Below, one piece after another: positions 8,859-16,706 of a DNA stretch of 28,254 nucleotides (the first letter of the stretch is position 1; every line of letters starts with the position of its first letter). This DNA is from an uncultured Draconibacterium sp. (lineage in GTDB: Bacteria > Bacteroidota > Bacteroidia > Bacteroidales > Prolixibacteraceae), in assembly GCA_947492175.1 (NCBI GenBank), contig CANLMQ010000050.1, forward strand, positions 1 to 28,254, given 5' to 3'. The notes under the pieces are model-generated. The model was given only the letters and a program-made list of their open reading frames with translations. It was not told where the DNA came from and did no database searches. The position numbers and the translations under genes are program-made.

Positions 8859-10610
8859 ATGAAAAATTTACATATATATATACTCGTGACATTCATATTC
8901 TTATTTGTCTCGTGTGCAAAAGACCTTGACTTTTTTAGTGTCAATGGCGAAAAAATGTTAGACTTCCAGTTAATCAGTCCTACATCCAACGATTCTCTTT
9001 CTGTAAACCTGGGAACGCCAAACGAATCGATTGACTTCAACTGGAAAGCAACAACTTCCGGTTTAGGAAGTGATATTATCTACACCATTCAATTTGATAA
9101 AGTTGATGGCGATTTTTCCAATCCTTTGTTTTCGAAAGAATCAAATAAAAACGGAAGTGCAAATATTGCATCGCTTACCCATCAAGAATTACATGATCTG
9201 GCGACATCAATAACAGCGAACGGGGCATATGCAAAAGCAATCTGGACAGTAACAGCGAATAATGGCTCACCGAATATTGTAGCTGCACAATTAAAACACA
9301 CGGTGCTGATTTCTACAAGTTCAAACGGTCTCTCTAAAAATGAATTGATCTTTCCAACCAACAACAGTTATATGCTAATTGACGGCAATAAAGCTGCCGA
9401 GGAATATATCTTTACATGGGGAAAATCAAATGCTACAGATGCAAATGAAAAAGTTAAATATCAGGTATTGATAGATGAGATTGACGGTGATTTTTCGAAA
9501 CCTTTATTCTTAATTCTGTCCGACAATTCAGGACTAGATAATAAACTTACCCAAACGCATGAAGAATGGTATCAGCTTTTCGATAAAAAAGAATACAGCA
9601 AAGGTGCCTTTAAATGGACTGTTCGTGCTTCTGTCGCTGGTATTTCAGTTGAATACCCCAGTAGTGTCTTTTGTTTTGAAACCACCGACTGGATTTTGCC
9701 AATTTATATTGTTGGTGATGCCATTTCTGATATAGAAGGAAGTAGCGGATGGTTGATTGACCAGGCAATTTTATTAAATGGTTTATCGCCAAAAGTAAAT
9801 GCCGGTGTCATCAATTTCAGCAATGAAAGGAACAACGCCGAGTTTAAATTCTTCCCGAAAATTGGTAGCTGGGACAATGGCATTGCAGCAACTGATAACC
9901 TGTTGTATATCGGCAATTGCGAACAAGGAAGCAATGATAATTTTGTTTATACAGGAGACAATTCAGCAAATGTTGTTTATGTGAATATGCAAGGGAAAAT
10001 GGTAACAGTTACCGATGAAATTTATTTAATCGGAGGATCGACGGTTGCCGACGGGAATATGGACAAAGCAATTCCTTTTACCTATATTGGCGAAAACACG
10101 TACCAGGTATTTTCTTATATAACCACTGATAGTTGGGGCTACAAATTTTTACCTACCCGAAGCTGGAGTGGCGGCTGGGGATTAACCGAAGGAACTTCGG
10201 ATAAAATTACCCAGAATAACGCCAAAGACCTTAAGGTTAGTGAAGACGGTTTCTACAGGGTCATCGTCAATTTCTCGGATGGAACAACAAAAACTGAAAA
10301 AACAGATTGGGGACTGATTGGTTCTGCTACCCCTGGTGGCTGGGATACCGATTCCGATATGACGCTCCTTCCACTTAGTGACAACGAGTACAAAGGAACC
10401 TACACCTGGGAGATTACAACTGATCTTACTAGGGGGAAAATAAAGTTCCGTGCCAACGATGGCTGGGCCGTAAACTTTGGTGATACTGATGCCAATGGAT
10501 CACTCGAATTGGGTGGTACTGATATTGAGGTTTCTGAAGCCGGAAATTACACTATTAAATTAGTTCTTGATCCAGCCAGTTACACATATTCAATGGTTAA
10601 AAATTTCTAA
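8859..10610 (+). CDS. SusE/SusF-like multidomain glycan-binding lipoprotein
   Basis: A 583-residue surface lipoprotein. The lipobox is LFVSC, with Cys19 followed by AKD. Two N-terminal immunoglobulin-like modules (about 30-150 and 155-275) each contain a SusE-type stretch: IDFNWKATTSG with IQFDKVDGDFSNPLF, and YIFTWGKSNAT with VLIDEIDGDFSKPLF. Three C-terminal modules follow (about 278-390, 391-480 and 485-583). They start with IYIVGDA, IYLIGGS and WGLIGSATPGGW, the signature of the carbohydrate-binding modules of SusE/SusF. It would bind the target polysaccharide at the surface and aid SusCD. I chose the ATG at 8859; an in-frame TTG lies two codons upstream. It is the last gene before the strong hairpin at 10687. 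Confidence 0.88.
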   Translation: MKNLHIYILVTFIFLFVSCAKDLDFFSVNGEKMLDFQLISPTSNDSLSVNLGTPNESIDFNWKATTSGLGSDIIYTIQFDKVDGDFSNPLFSKESNKNGSANIASLTHQELHDLATSITANGAYAKAIWTVTANNGSPNIVAAQLKHTVLISTSSNGLSKNELIFPTNNSYMLIDGNKAAEEYIFTWGKSNATDANEKVKYQVLIDEIDGDFSKPLFLILSDNSGLDNKLTQTHEEWYQLFDKKEYSKGAFKWTVRASVAGISVEYPSSVFCFETTDWILPIYIVGDAISDIEGSSGWLIDQAILLNGLSPKVNAGVINFSNERNNAEFKFFPKIGSWDNGIAATDNLLYIGNCEQGSNDNFVYTGDNSANVVYVNMQGKMVTVTDEIYLIGGSTVADGNMDKAIPFTYIGENTYQVFSYITTDSWGYKFLPTRSWSGGWGLTEGTSDKITQNNAKDLKVSEDGFYRVIVNFSDGTTKTEKTDWGLIGSATPGGWDTDSDMTLLPLSDNEYKGTYTWEITTDLTRGKIKFRANDGWAVNFGDTDANGSLELGGTDIEVSEAGNYTIKLVLDPASYTYSMVKNF

Positions 10611-10686
10611 AGTGAAACAGAATTGAAAACTTCTATTGAACAAATTTTATTAGGACAGAATATTAAATAAACATTTATCAAGTATT

Positions 10687-10710
10687 GTATCCGGGACATT
10701 TCCCGGATAC
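10687..10710. terminator. Strong hairpin ending the SusCD operon
   Basis: GTATCCGGGA and TCCCGGATAC pair perfectly over 10 bp around a CATT loop, and outer bases AGTAT/ATACT extend the stem with one bulge. It sits 77 bp after the SusE/F-like stop and 110 bp before the DUF1080 gene. The T-run is poor, so it could be a terminator or a processing/stability hairpin that separates expression of the two modules. Confidence 0.6.
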
Positions 10711-10820
10711 ATACTTATTCATATTCTAAAAACTTCTTACATAAAAACGATTGGCATATCTTACACAAGATGCCATATTCTACTTACTATCAAAATGTTC
10801 ATTTTTAAACAAATAATATT

Positions 10821-11564
10821 ATGAAGCAAATAATTATTTTTTCTCTGTGTTTTCTGCTCTGCCTTTCATTTCAATCATATGCCCAGCAGGAAAATGAATG
10901 GCCACCCGAGAGTACCGAATGGTATTATCCGGTACCTCCAAAAGTTGAACCAGGTAAGCAAGGGAGCGCTCCTTCTGATGCAATTGTTTTATTCGATGGA
11001 GCCGATTTGTCAAAATGGAAATCAGAGAGTGGCGGAGATGTTGAGTGGTCGATAATCGACGAAACACTCCAGGTAGAGCCTGGAAAAGGAGGCATCATCA
11101 CGAAAGAGTTCTTTGGAGATTGCCAACTTCATATTGAGTTCAGATCACCCGACCCGGAAGATTACAATGGTCAAAACAGAGGCAATAGTGGCATCATGCT
11201 TCAAAGTCGTTATGAAGTTCAGGTACTGGACGGAGACAATAACGAAACCTATGTCAACGGCATGGTTGGGAGTATTTACAAACAAAGTGCCCCGACGGTA
11301 AATGCCTATACAAAAAACGGGGAATGGCAGGTTTACGATATTTACTGGAAGGCTCCTCGCTTTGGGACGAATGACCAGTTCAAATCTCCGGCAATGATCA
11401 CCGTTGTGTTGAATGGTATTCTTGTACAAAATAACTTTATTCTAAAAGGGCACACTCCTTATGTTGGCTTGCCAAAATATGAGCCACATGGTCGTCTGCC
11501 CCTTTTCTTACAAGATCACGGCACAAAAGTAGCATACAGGAACATCTGGATCAGAAATCTTTAA
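10821..11564 (+). CDS. Exported DUF1080 protein (3-keto-glycoside hydrolase family)
   Basis: A 247-residue protein with a signal peptide (about residues 1-22, ending SYAQ) and one concanavalin-like DUF1080 domain from about residue 52 to the end. Family hallmarks are AIVLFDGADLSKWKSE near the domain start, GNSGIMLQSRYEVQVLD in the middle and GEWQVYDIYWKAP after it. Members of this family are known to hydrolyse 3-keto-glycosides or 3-keto-disaccharides. The next gene encodes a Gfo/Idh/MocA dehydrogenase, and such enzymes can make or reduce 3-keto sugars. The pair is therefore likely a periplasmic oxidise-then-cleave step for the glycoside imported by the SusCD system upstream. The role is inferred; no substrate can be named. 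Confidence 0.88.
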   Translation: MKQIIIFSLCFLLCLSFQSYAQQENEWPPESTEWYYPVPPKVEPGKQGSAPSDAIVLFDGADLSKWKSESGGDVEWSIIDETLQVEPGKGGIITKEFFGDCQLHIEFRSPDPEDYNGQNRGNSGIMLQSRYEVQVLDGDNNETYVNGMVGSIYKQSAPTVNAYTKNGEWQVYDIYWKAPRFGTNDQFKSPAMITVVLNGILVQNNFILKGHTPYVGLPKYEPHGRLPLFLQDHGTKVAYRNIWIRNL

Positions 11565-11598
11565 AAACATCGAATTCGACATTTTAAAAAGCAATATC

Positions 11599-12939
11599 AT
11601 GAATACAAATAGAAGAGAGTTTTTAAAAAAGACTTCAGCTTTAACAGCGGGGATAGGATTGTCGTCAATCATTTCAGCAAAAACAATACAAAGTGCAGCT
11701 CAACATTCTTCAAGCCAAAATGTAAATTTGGGAGTTATCGGGGTTGGAATGGGATGCCGCGACTTACAGGGAGCGTTGACCGACAATCCATGGGTGCAAT
11801 GCCTGGGCTTGTGCGATGTCAATCAACAACGACTTAAAGAGCAGGCTGCACGTTTTAAAAAAGATTTTCCGGAACAGACATCAAACATGCTCTTGTATAC
11901 CGATTTCAGAAAACTACTGGAAAATAAAGACATTGACGGAGTAATTATCGCCACTCCCGACCATTGGCACACCTATATTTTTGCTGAAGCACTAAAAGCA
12001 AAGAAGGCTATTTATATTGAAAAACCTGTGGCCAATACAATTGAGGAATGCAACTTACTGATTGATTTACAGAAAAAATATCAGGAAGTTGTAACAACAG
12101 GTTTATGGCAAACCAGCCAGCGCTATTTTCTGCAAGCAAACGAAATATTAAAATCGGGAGTGCTTGGAGATGTATACAAAGTGCAACTCTGGATTAATGA
12201 ATCAACTAATCCGGTAGCGAAAGTAGAGGATACCACTGCCCCTGAATACATTGATTATGACATGTGGTTAGGACCGGCACCAAAGCGGCCTTTTAATAAT
12301 CATCGTTATTGGAGTTGGCGCACATTCTGGGACTATGGCGGAGGACAACAAACCGACTGGGGAGTTCACTGGATTGACTCAGCATTTGATGGATTAAAAG
12401 CTTTGGGACTTTGCGACCGCTCTTATCCGGAGGCTGTTTTTTCTTCAGCATATAAACATCCTGAAAGTTTCAATGAGACGCCAAGTTGCCAGACCACCAT
12501 TTTTCAATATAAAAACTTTCATATTGAATGGACCCAACAAGTGGCTAAATTATATAATCGAAACCAGGGTGTAGCCTGGATTGGAAGTAAGGCCACTCTG
12601 GTTTGTAACCGCGAAGGGTATGAACTGATTCCAGAGATAGGACAGAACAGGAATCCTTTGGCAGAGGCGGTTCTTCTCAAAGGGAAATTTGAAGATGGAG
12701 GTATCGAAGCACATGCAAGCAATTGGTGCCAGTGCATTCAAAATAAATCGAAAGAAACGAACAGCCCGGTTGAAAAAGGAGCGTTTGCAACAATTTTAGC
12801 TCATCTTGGAAATATTTCATACCGGACCGGCTCTTGTGTTTCATATGATCCAATTACAAGAAAGATTGTGAATAATCCTAAAGCGAATACTTACATTCAA
12901 GCAAAATACCGGGATATGTGGAAAGTTTCTATATACTAA
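11599..12939 (+). CDS. Gfo/Idh/MocA-family oxidoreductase with twin-arginine signal
   Basis: A 446-residue NAD(P)-dependent oxidoreductase. The N-terminus NRREFLKKTSA is a twin-arginine export signal, followed by a mild hydrophobic stretch, so the folded enzyme probably acts in the periplasm with a bound cofactor. The Rossmann fold starts at about residue 48 with LGVIGVGMGCRDL. The family motif EKPVA is at about residue 141 (IYIEKPVANTIEECN), and HRYWSWRTFWDYGGGQQTDW lies in the catalytic/substrate domain. It follows the DUF1080 gene after 34 bp, so the two are co-transcribed. In Bacteroidota this combination occurs in loci that oxidise glycosides at C3 and then cleave them. The direction of the redox step and the sugar are not determinable here. 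Confidence 0.9.
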   Translation: MNTNRREFLKKTSALTAGIGLSSIISAKTIQSAAQHSSSQNVNLGVIGVGMGCRDLQGALTDNPWVQCLGLCDVNQQRLKEQAARFKKDFPEQTSNMLLYTDFRKLLENKDIDGVIIATPDHWHTYIFAEALKAKKAIYIEKPVANTIEECNLLIDLQKKYQEVVTTGLWQTSQRYFLQANEILKSGVLGDVYKVQLWINESTNPVAKVEDTTAPEYIDYDMWLGPAPKRPFNNHRYWSWRTFWDYGGGQQTDWGVHWIDSAFDGLKALGLCDRSYPEAVFSSAYKHPESFNETPSCQTTIFQYKNFHIEWTQQVAKLYNRNQGVAWIGSKATLVCNREGYELIPEIGQNRNPLAEAVLLKGKFEDGGIEAHASNWCQCIQNKSKETNSPVEKGAFATILAHLGNISYRTGSCVSYDPITRKIVNNPKANTYIQAKYRDMWKVSIY

Positions 12940-12940
12940 C

Positions 12941-12974
12941 TTAAATTAACTTTTATTGATAAAAGTTAGTTTAA
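12941..12974. terminator. Terminator-like inverted repeat after the oxidoreductase gene
   Basis: Two 15-nt arms (12941-12955 and 12960-12974) pair with one mismatch around a 4-nt loop TTGA, beginning just after the stop codon. It is AT-rich with a weak U-tract. It probably ends the DUF1080/oxidoreductase transcript. Confidence 0.6.
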
Positions 12975-13090
12975 AAATAGTTTGCGCTTTCATAGAGGAA
13001 TCTGTTTATGAGAATGGTTGGTCTAATAGTTTGACAGCCATTGAATTATCTTTTAGCATAATGCTATTTCAGGACCTGACATTAAGTTAT

Positions 13091-13126
13091 AAAAAAAGAC
13101 GTTACTTTTTGGTAACGTCTTTTTTT
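13091..13126 (-). terminator. Terminator of the tRNA-Ala gene
   Basis: AAAAAAAGACGTTAC and GTAACGTCTTTTTTT form a perfect 15-bp stem around a 6-nt loop. Read on the minus strand it begins 2 bp after the 3' end of the tRNA fragment at 13128, as expected for a tRNA terminator left behind at the integration site. It would also work for rightward transcription. Confidence 0.85.
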
Positions 13127-13127
13127 G

Positions 13128-13174
13128 TGGAGAATAGCGGAATCGAACCGCTGACCTTTTGACTGCCAGTCAAA
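13128..13174 (-). other. 3' fragment of tRNA-Ala(GGC): attachment site (element boundary)
   Basis: On the minus strand these 47 bases give the whole anticodon arm (TTTGA / loop CTGGCAG / TCAAA, anticodon GGC), a 5-nt variable loop, a complete T arm (AGCGG TTCGATT CCGCT), and the 3' acceptor strand ATTCTCC plus discriminator A; CCA is not encoded. Position 70 is U, fitting the G3-U70 identity pair of tRNA-Ala. The D arm and 5' acceptor strand are missing: the bases from 13175 are unrelated AT-rich DNA. The fragment lies next to an integrase gene. It is therefore the copy of the tRNA 3' end left at the outer end of an integrated element. The restored tRNA gene should be at the other end, right of the window. 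Confidence 0.85.
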
Positions 13175-13258
13175 TTTTATACTTTCTTATGATTGCCTTT
13201 GTTTTCTTAATATGTTCTATAACAATGGTTTAGTAGAATTTATTTATTCTTTATTTCC

Positions 13259-13286
13259 TTTGTTTTTACCTTAAATGCTATCTTTG
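13259..13286 (+). promoter_or_regulatory. Probable integrase promoter
   Basis: TATCTTTG at 13279-13286 fits the Bacteroidota -7 consensus TAnnTTTG exactly. A TTTG at 13259-13262 could be the -33 box, but the 16-nt spacer is shorter than the usual 19-21. The -7 box overlaps the left arm of the inverted repeat at 13284. Confidence 0.5.
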
Positions 13287-13324
13287 TATGTATCTAGTAT
13301 GTATCAAAATTGAGATACATACAA
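13284..13324. promoter_or_regulatory. 12-bp inverted repeat with internal copy upstream of integrase
   Basis: TTGTATGTATCT (13284-13295) and AGATACATACAA (13313-13324) are perfect inverted repeats. The 17-bp spacer carries a further direct copy of the core (GTATGTATC at about 13297-13305). The arms overlap the predicted -7 box. Likely roles are an operator for autoregulation or arm-type binding sites for integrase or excisionase. Confidence 0.6.
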
Positions 13325-13347
13325 TGTTAAAACCTTAGTAAAATAGC

Positions 13348-14589
13348 ATGATTGGAGCCACAACAGCAGTCATTCAGGACACAAGAGTATGTAAAAAAGA
13401 TGGAACATACGCCATAAAATTGAGAATTACCTATAATCGGGAACAAAAATATTACCCTTTAGGAAAGTTTTTAACCAAAGAAGATTGGAAGATATTAAAA
13501 TCGGGAAAGCATCGAAACACTGAACTTAAAGAATTGGAGGTTCATCTTTCGACCATAGAGAACAAGGCCGTTAAGATTCTTGATAAAATGGAATATTTTT
13601 CATATCCCGAGTTCCTAAATTTATTTAATGGGAAATCACAAAATAAAACATCTGTAATTGATGCCCTTAATGACAGGCATGAGATGTTATTAATAAAAAA
13701 CAGGTTTAGTACCGCGGTAACCTTTCAATATACAATAAAAGCAATTGAAGATTATTTGGAATTTTTGAACCGGAAAAAACTCGCTTTTTCAGATATTACT
13801 CCTGATTGGTTACAAGCATTCGAGGCCTGGATGGTGGCAAATAGAAAGTCCATTACAACTGCAGGAATATATCTTCGAAATCTGAGGACGGTATTAAATC
13901 AAGCGATTGATGATGGTTTGTTGCCACGAGAATACTATCCGTTTTCTAAAAGTAAATACCAGATACCTTCTGCCAGAAATACAAAGAAAGCACTCGCTAT
14001 TGCAGACATTAAAAAGATAATTGAATTTTCACCCAAAACCGAAGCGGCAAAGCGGGCAAAAGATTTGTGGGTTTTCAGTTACTTGTGTAATGGTGTGAAT
14101 GTAAAAGATATTGCCAGGCTAAAATTTAAGAACCTCGATTCTAAACGGATCTCATTTGTAAGGGCAAAAACAGAACGTTCAACAAAAGCCAATCAAAAAA
14201 GCATTATTGTAATTCGTATACCGGAAATAAACACCATCATAAGGAAATGGGGAAATAAAAATACTGCTCCTGATGAATATGTCTTTCCAATATTATCAGA
14301 AGGTGATACGCCAGAGAAAGAACACGCCAAAATACAACAGGCCACAAAAACAATTAATAAATACACCAAACGAATTGGAGAGGAGCTTGGCTTCGAATTG
14401 TCATTAACAACCTATACTGCCAGGCATTCATTTGCCACTGTATTAAAACGATCGGGTGCTCCTGTTGAGTTTATTAGTGAGAGCCTTGGTCATAGTAGTT
14501 TAAGAACCACCGAAAGTTATTTGGATACTTTTGAAGATGATACAAAGGAAAGCTATCAGCGTAAATTGTTGGATTTTAGTAAAGAATGA
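13348..14589 (+). CDS. Tyrosine recombinase (integrase) of the element
   Basis: This 413-residue integrase would catalyse insertion into and excision from the tRNA-Ala site. The N-terminal arm-binding domain covers about 1-95, the SAM-like core-binding domain about 105-205, and the catalytic domain about 220-405. In the catalytic domain, box II reads YTARHSFAT (Arg present, first His of HxxR replaced by Tyr, as is common in Bacteroidota). LGHSSLRTTESYL supplies the His and the nucleophilic Tyr. At the box I position, where most enzymes have an arginine (TGLR), the sequence is CNGVNVKDIARLK with Asn. IntDOT of the Bacteroides element CTnDOT also lacks this arginine. The gene sits 174 bp from the attachment site and points into the element. 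Confidence 0.95.
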   Translation: MIGATTAVIQDTRVCKKDGTYAIKLRITYNREQKYYPLGKFLTKEDWKILKSGKHRNTELKELEVHLSTIENKAVKILDKMEYFSYPEFLNLFNGKSQNKTSVIDALNDRHEMLLIKNRFSTAVTFQYTIKAIEDYLEFLNRKKLAFSDITPDWLQAFEAWMVANRKSITTAGIYLRNLRTVLNQAIDDGLLPREYYPFSKSKYQIPSARNTKKALAIADIKKIIEFSPKTEAAKRAKDLWVFSYLCNGVNVKDIARLKFKNLDSKRISFVRAKTERSTKANQKSIIVIRIPEINTIIRKWGNKNTAPDEYVFPILSEGDTPEKEHAKIQQATKTINKYTKRIGEELGFELSLTTYTARHSFATVLKRSGAPVEFISESLGHSSLRTTESYLDTFEDDTKESYQRKLLDFSKE

Positions 14590-14685
14590 TACCGAAATAA
14601 AACACAACGTTCCAACATCAAACCGTTAAACACCGGCTTTAAATATTTCCGAAAGATTTTCAAAAGGAAAAGAAATAAAAAATGA

Positions 14686-14892
14686 ATGGAAAAAGCGGAA
14701 GTGTTGATGTGGGATTTTAAAAAAGTTTTAACCGAAGTATACGAGGTTAAGTCTTTTTTAAATTGGCTTTGTGCGCAGGCAGTAATTAACTCTTCCGTTT
14801 TTGGAATGAATGGCTTTATGTCGGAAGCTCTTGAAAACCCGGAGGGCTTGTCTTTCGGAAATATGGATAACTTTGTTGATGGGTTTAAATAG
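14686..14892 (+). CDS. Small hypothetical protein (MSEALENPEG motif)
   Basis: A 68-residue ORF of unknown function that starts about 100 bp after the integrase. It has an amphipathic N-terminal half (WDFKKVLTEVYEVKSFLNWL) and a short conserved-looking segment MSEALENPEGLSFGNM. That segment has a second, broken copy at 16707, which argues that this was once a real coding sequence. No known domain is recognised. Another ATG lies 4 bp upstream in a different frame and stops early. Confidence 0.5.
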   Translation: MEKAEVLMWDFKKVLTEVYEVKSFLNWLCAQAVINSSVFGMNGFMSEALENPEGLSFGNMDNFVDGFK

Positions 14893-15057
14893 TTCCCAAT
14901 TAGAAGATAGTCCGAAGCAAATGCATTTGATAACAGAGCCTGGAATACGCTTATTGAACAACTTCCATTCTTTGAAGGGTTCCTTATTTGATGGTTATTT
15001 GATAGAAGATTATTTAAATAAGAAACGTAGAAAATAATATGCTCGATTTAATTGGTT

Positions 15058-16566
15058 CTATTCTTCTTTTAGAAGAGCTAGAAACAAGTTTCCTCTCTTA
15101 GTTATTTTGTATTTCTGTTTGGAGCTTTTGGGTTTATCCGGGATTGTCCATTCTACTAACCCGTCTTCTCTAAGTTTATTTATTATTGTGTATAATTGAC
15201 CAGATATAGATTTCTGACTTAAAGCCTGTGATATTTCTTGTGTTGATGAAGTTTCAGATAGTACTATTCGTAGTATTTTACTATATAGTGTTTCCTGCTG
15301 TAACTCTTGCTGTAACTCTTGCTGTAACTCCTGCTGTAACTCCTGCTGTAACTCCTGCTGTAACTCCTGCTGTAACTCCTGCTGTAACTCCTGCTGTTGT
15401 TTAAAGTTCTTGTTTGTGAAAGTTACTCTAAATCCTATACCTGGTTCTTTCCACGATAGTTCTATCTCAGGGTAGGCTTTAAGTTCATCTGCTATAAGTT
15501 GAAGCCCATTACCCCACTGCTCAATTATTCCAAGCCGTTTAAAAACCGGAGCCAGTGTTTTATTCCTAATATCCGATTGACCTGAATCCATATCGGAATA
15601 ATCTACGGTTGGCATTAATTTGCCTGGACTTGTAATTTCTACTTTGTCGTCGAAAATGGCAATTTTAATGTCTTTGCCTGTAAGTGAATAATCTCGGTGG
15701 ATTATGGCATTCCTGATAACTTCACGAATAGCAATTATCGGATATTCCCAACGGTCGGTACGAAATACCCCCTGATAATCGGTTGAACTTTGTGAAATAT
15801 GGCGTAAAACAAACTGGTAAGCTTGTTCTGCCTGAAGACTTACATTTGTATCAATGGTTTTCTGGTCGATAAAATTTCCCGGAACCGTTCCTTTAAACCT
15901 TGCACACTCAACTTTACTATAAGGGAACATTTGTTTTCGTATTTCATCATCCGATAGCAAAATCAGGGCTTTAGTTGGCAATTCTTTCCCTTGTTCTGGC
16001 TTATACAATTCAAGTTTGTGGAGTATTTGATTTGAAATCTTTTCTCCGGTTTTTTCAAAAAATAAATCGCTGAATGAAGTCAGTTTGATTTCATCAATGC
16101 TTTTTTGAAATACCAACTCGCTGTCAAAAGAAATATTTTGCTTTTGTCTTTCCAGTTCCTGAATCATTTCAATTGAAGCTTGCCTGTTTGAAGAACCAAC
16201 ACGAATAAAAGTACCTTTCTCAATACCCTTATTTTTTAAGTGGTATGGAGGAGCACTTCCTTTATGGATTTTAGTATATATTACACGTTTCCCCTCAAAG
16301 TTCAGAAAAACAATCTCAGGTAATATAACCGGAGAACACTGGTCGTGGATAATACTGCTTATCTTTTCTTCAAGTTCGATCAGTTGGTCTTCCTCAACTC
16401 CAATTACCTCTCTCGGATTATCCTGAATCCCCAGATAAAATTCCCCACCGGCATCGTTGGCAAAACTCACAATGGTTTTTGCCAATTCGGCATTTGTTGG
16501 AAGCTCTACCTTGAACTCCAAACGTCTTCCTTCAGGCTGTTGTAATATCTCTTGTAAACGACTCAT
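15058..16566 (-). CDS. AlbA_2/HATPase-type putative DNA-binding regulator with QQEL repeat
   Basis: A 502-residue protein of the family often labelled ATP-binding or RecG-like transcriptional regulator. An AlbA_2-type domain lies at about 10-125 (EGRRLEFKVELPTN, FANDAGGEFYLGIQDNPREV). A HATPase-like module at about 275-375 has an N-box-like string (EVIRNAIIHRDYS) and EITSPGKLMP, then GIIEQWGNGLQLI. Residues about 391-422 are eight copies of QQEL, expected to form a helix or coiled coil. A winged-helix segment follows (about 430-502, LRIVLSETSSTQEISQALS). The ATG at 16566 overlaps a perfect palindrome, so the protein may repress itself. It is transcribed against its neighbours and flanked by a duplicated segment (14818 and 16707), as if acquired as a unit. 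Its role in the element is unknown. Confidence 0.88.
   Translation of the reverse strand: MSRLQEILQQPEGRRLEFKVELPTNAELAKTIVSFANDAGGEFYLGIQDNPREVIGVEEDQLIELEEKISSIIHDQCSPVILPEIVFLNFEGKRVIYTKIHKGSAPPYHLKNKGIEKGTFIRVGSSNRQASIEMIQELERQKQNISFDSELVFQKSIDEIKLTSFSDLFFEKTGEKISNQILHKLELYKPEQGKELPTKALILLSDDEIRKQMFPYSKVECARFKGTVPGNFIDQKTIDTNVSLQAEQAYQFVLRHISQSSTDYQGVFRTDRWEYPIIAIREVIRNAIIHRDYSLTGKDIKIAIFDDKVEITSPGKLMPTVDYSDMDSGQSDIRNKTLAPVFKRLGIIEQWGNGLQLIADELKAYPEIELSWKEPGIGFRVTFTNKNFKQQQELQQELQQELQQELQQELQQELQQELQQELQQETLYSKILRIVLSETSSTQEISQALSQKSISGQLYTIINKLREDGLVEWTIPDKPKSSKQKYKITKRGNLFLALLKEE
15301..15396 (-). repeat. Eight tandem 12-bp repeats encoding QQEL
   Basis: Plus-strand unit TAACTCYTGCTG repeats eight times without a gap. 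Units 1-2 carry TTG where units 3-8 carry CTG, so the last six are identical. The unit length is a multiple of three, so gain or loss of units would lengthen or shorten the protein linker without a frameshift. Confidence 0.95.
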
Positions 16567-16583
16567 ATTTGAATTTCAAATAT
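16565..16583. promoter_or_regulatory. 19-bp palindrome at the start codon of the AlbA_2 gene
   Basis: ATATTTGAA and TTCAAATAT are perfect 9-bp arms around a single central T. The palindrome overlaps the minus-strand start codon (16564-16566). Such a site could be an operator, possibly for the protein itself. Confidence 0.5.
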
Positions 16584-16706
16584 CGTGATTTAATCAACAT
16601 CCACAAAAAAATCGTATCAGGATAACATGTATAAAACTTTTATCTCATACATATTGAAGCCGTTGAAGTCAAATGTTAAATTCCCAAAATATTGAAATGA
16701 AAGGTG

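Noticed and set aside
12956..13162. 68-codon plus-strand frame after the oxidoreductase
   Set aside because: It runs through two terminator hairpins into the tRNA fragment; its last codons are antisense tRNA sequence.
13284..13324. Terminal inverted repeats of a transposon
   Set aside because: The repeats are only 17 bp apart with no transposase between them; they overlap a promoter box and fit an operator better.
15301..15396. CRISPR-like array
   Set aside because: Units are 12 bp, contiguous and in a coding frame; there are no spacers and no cas genes.
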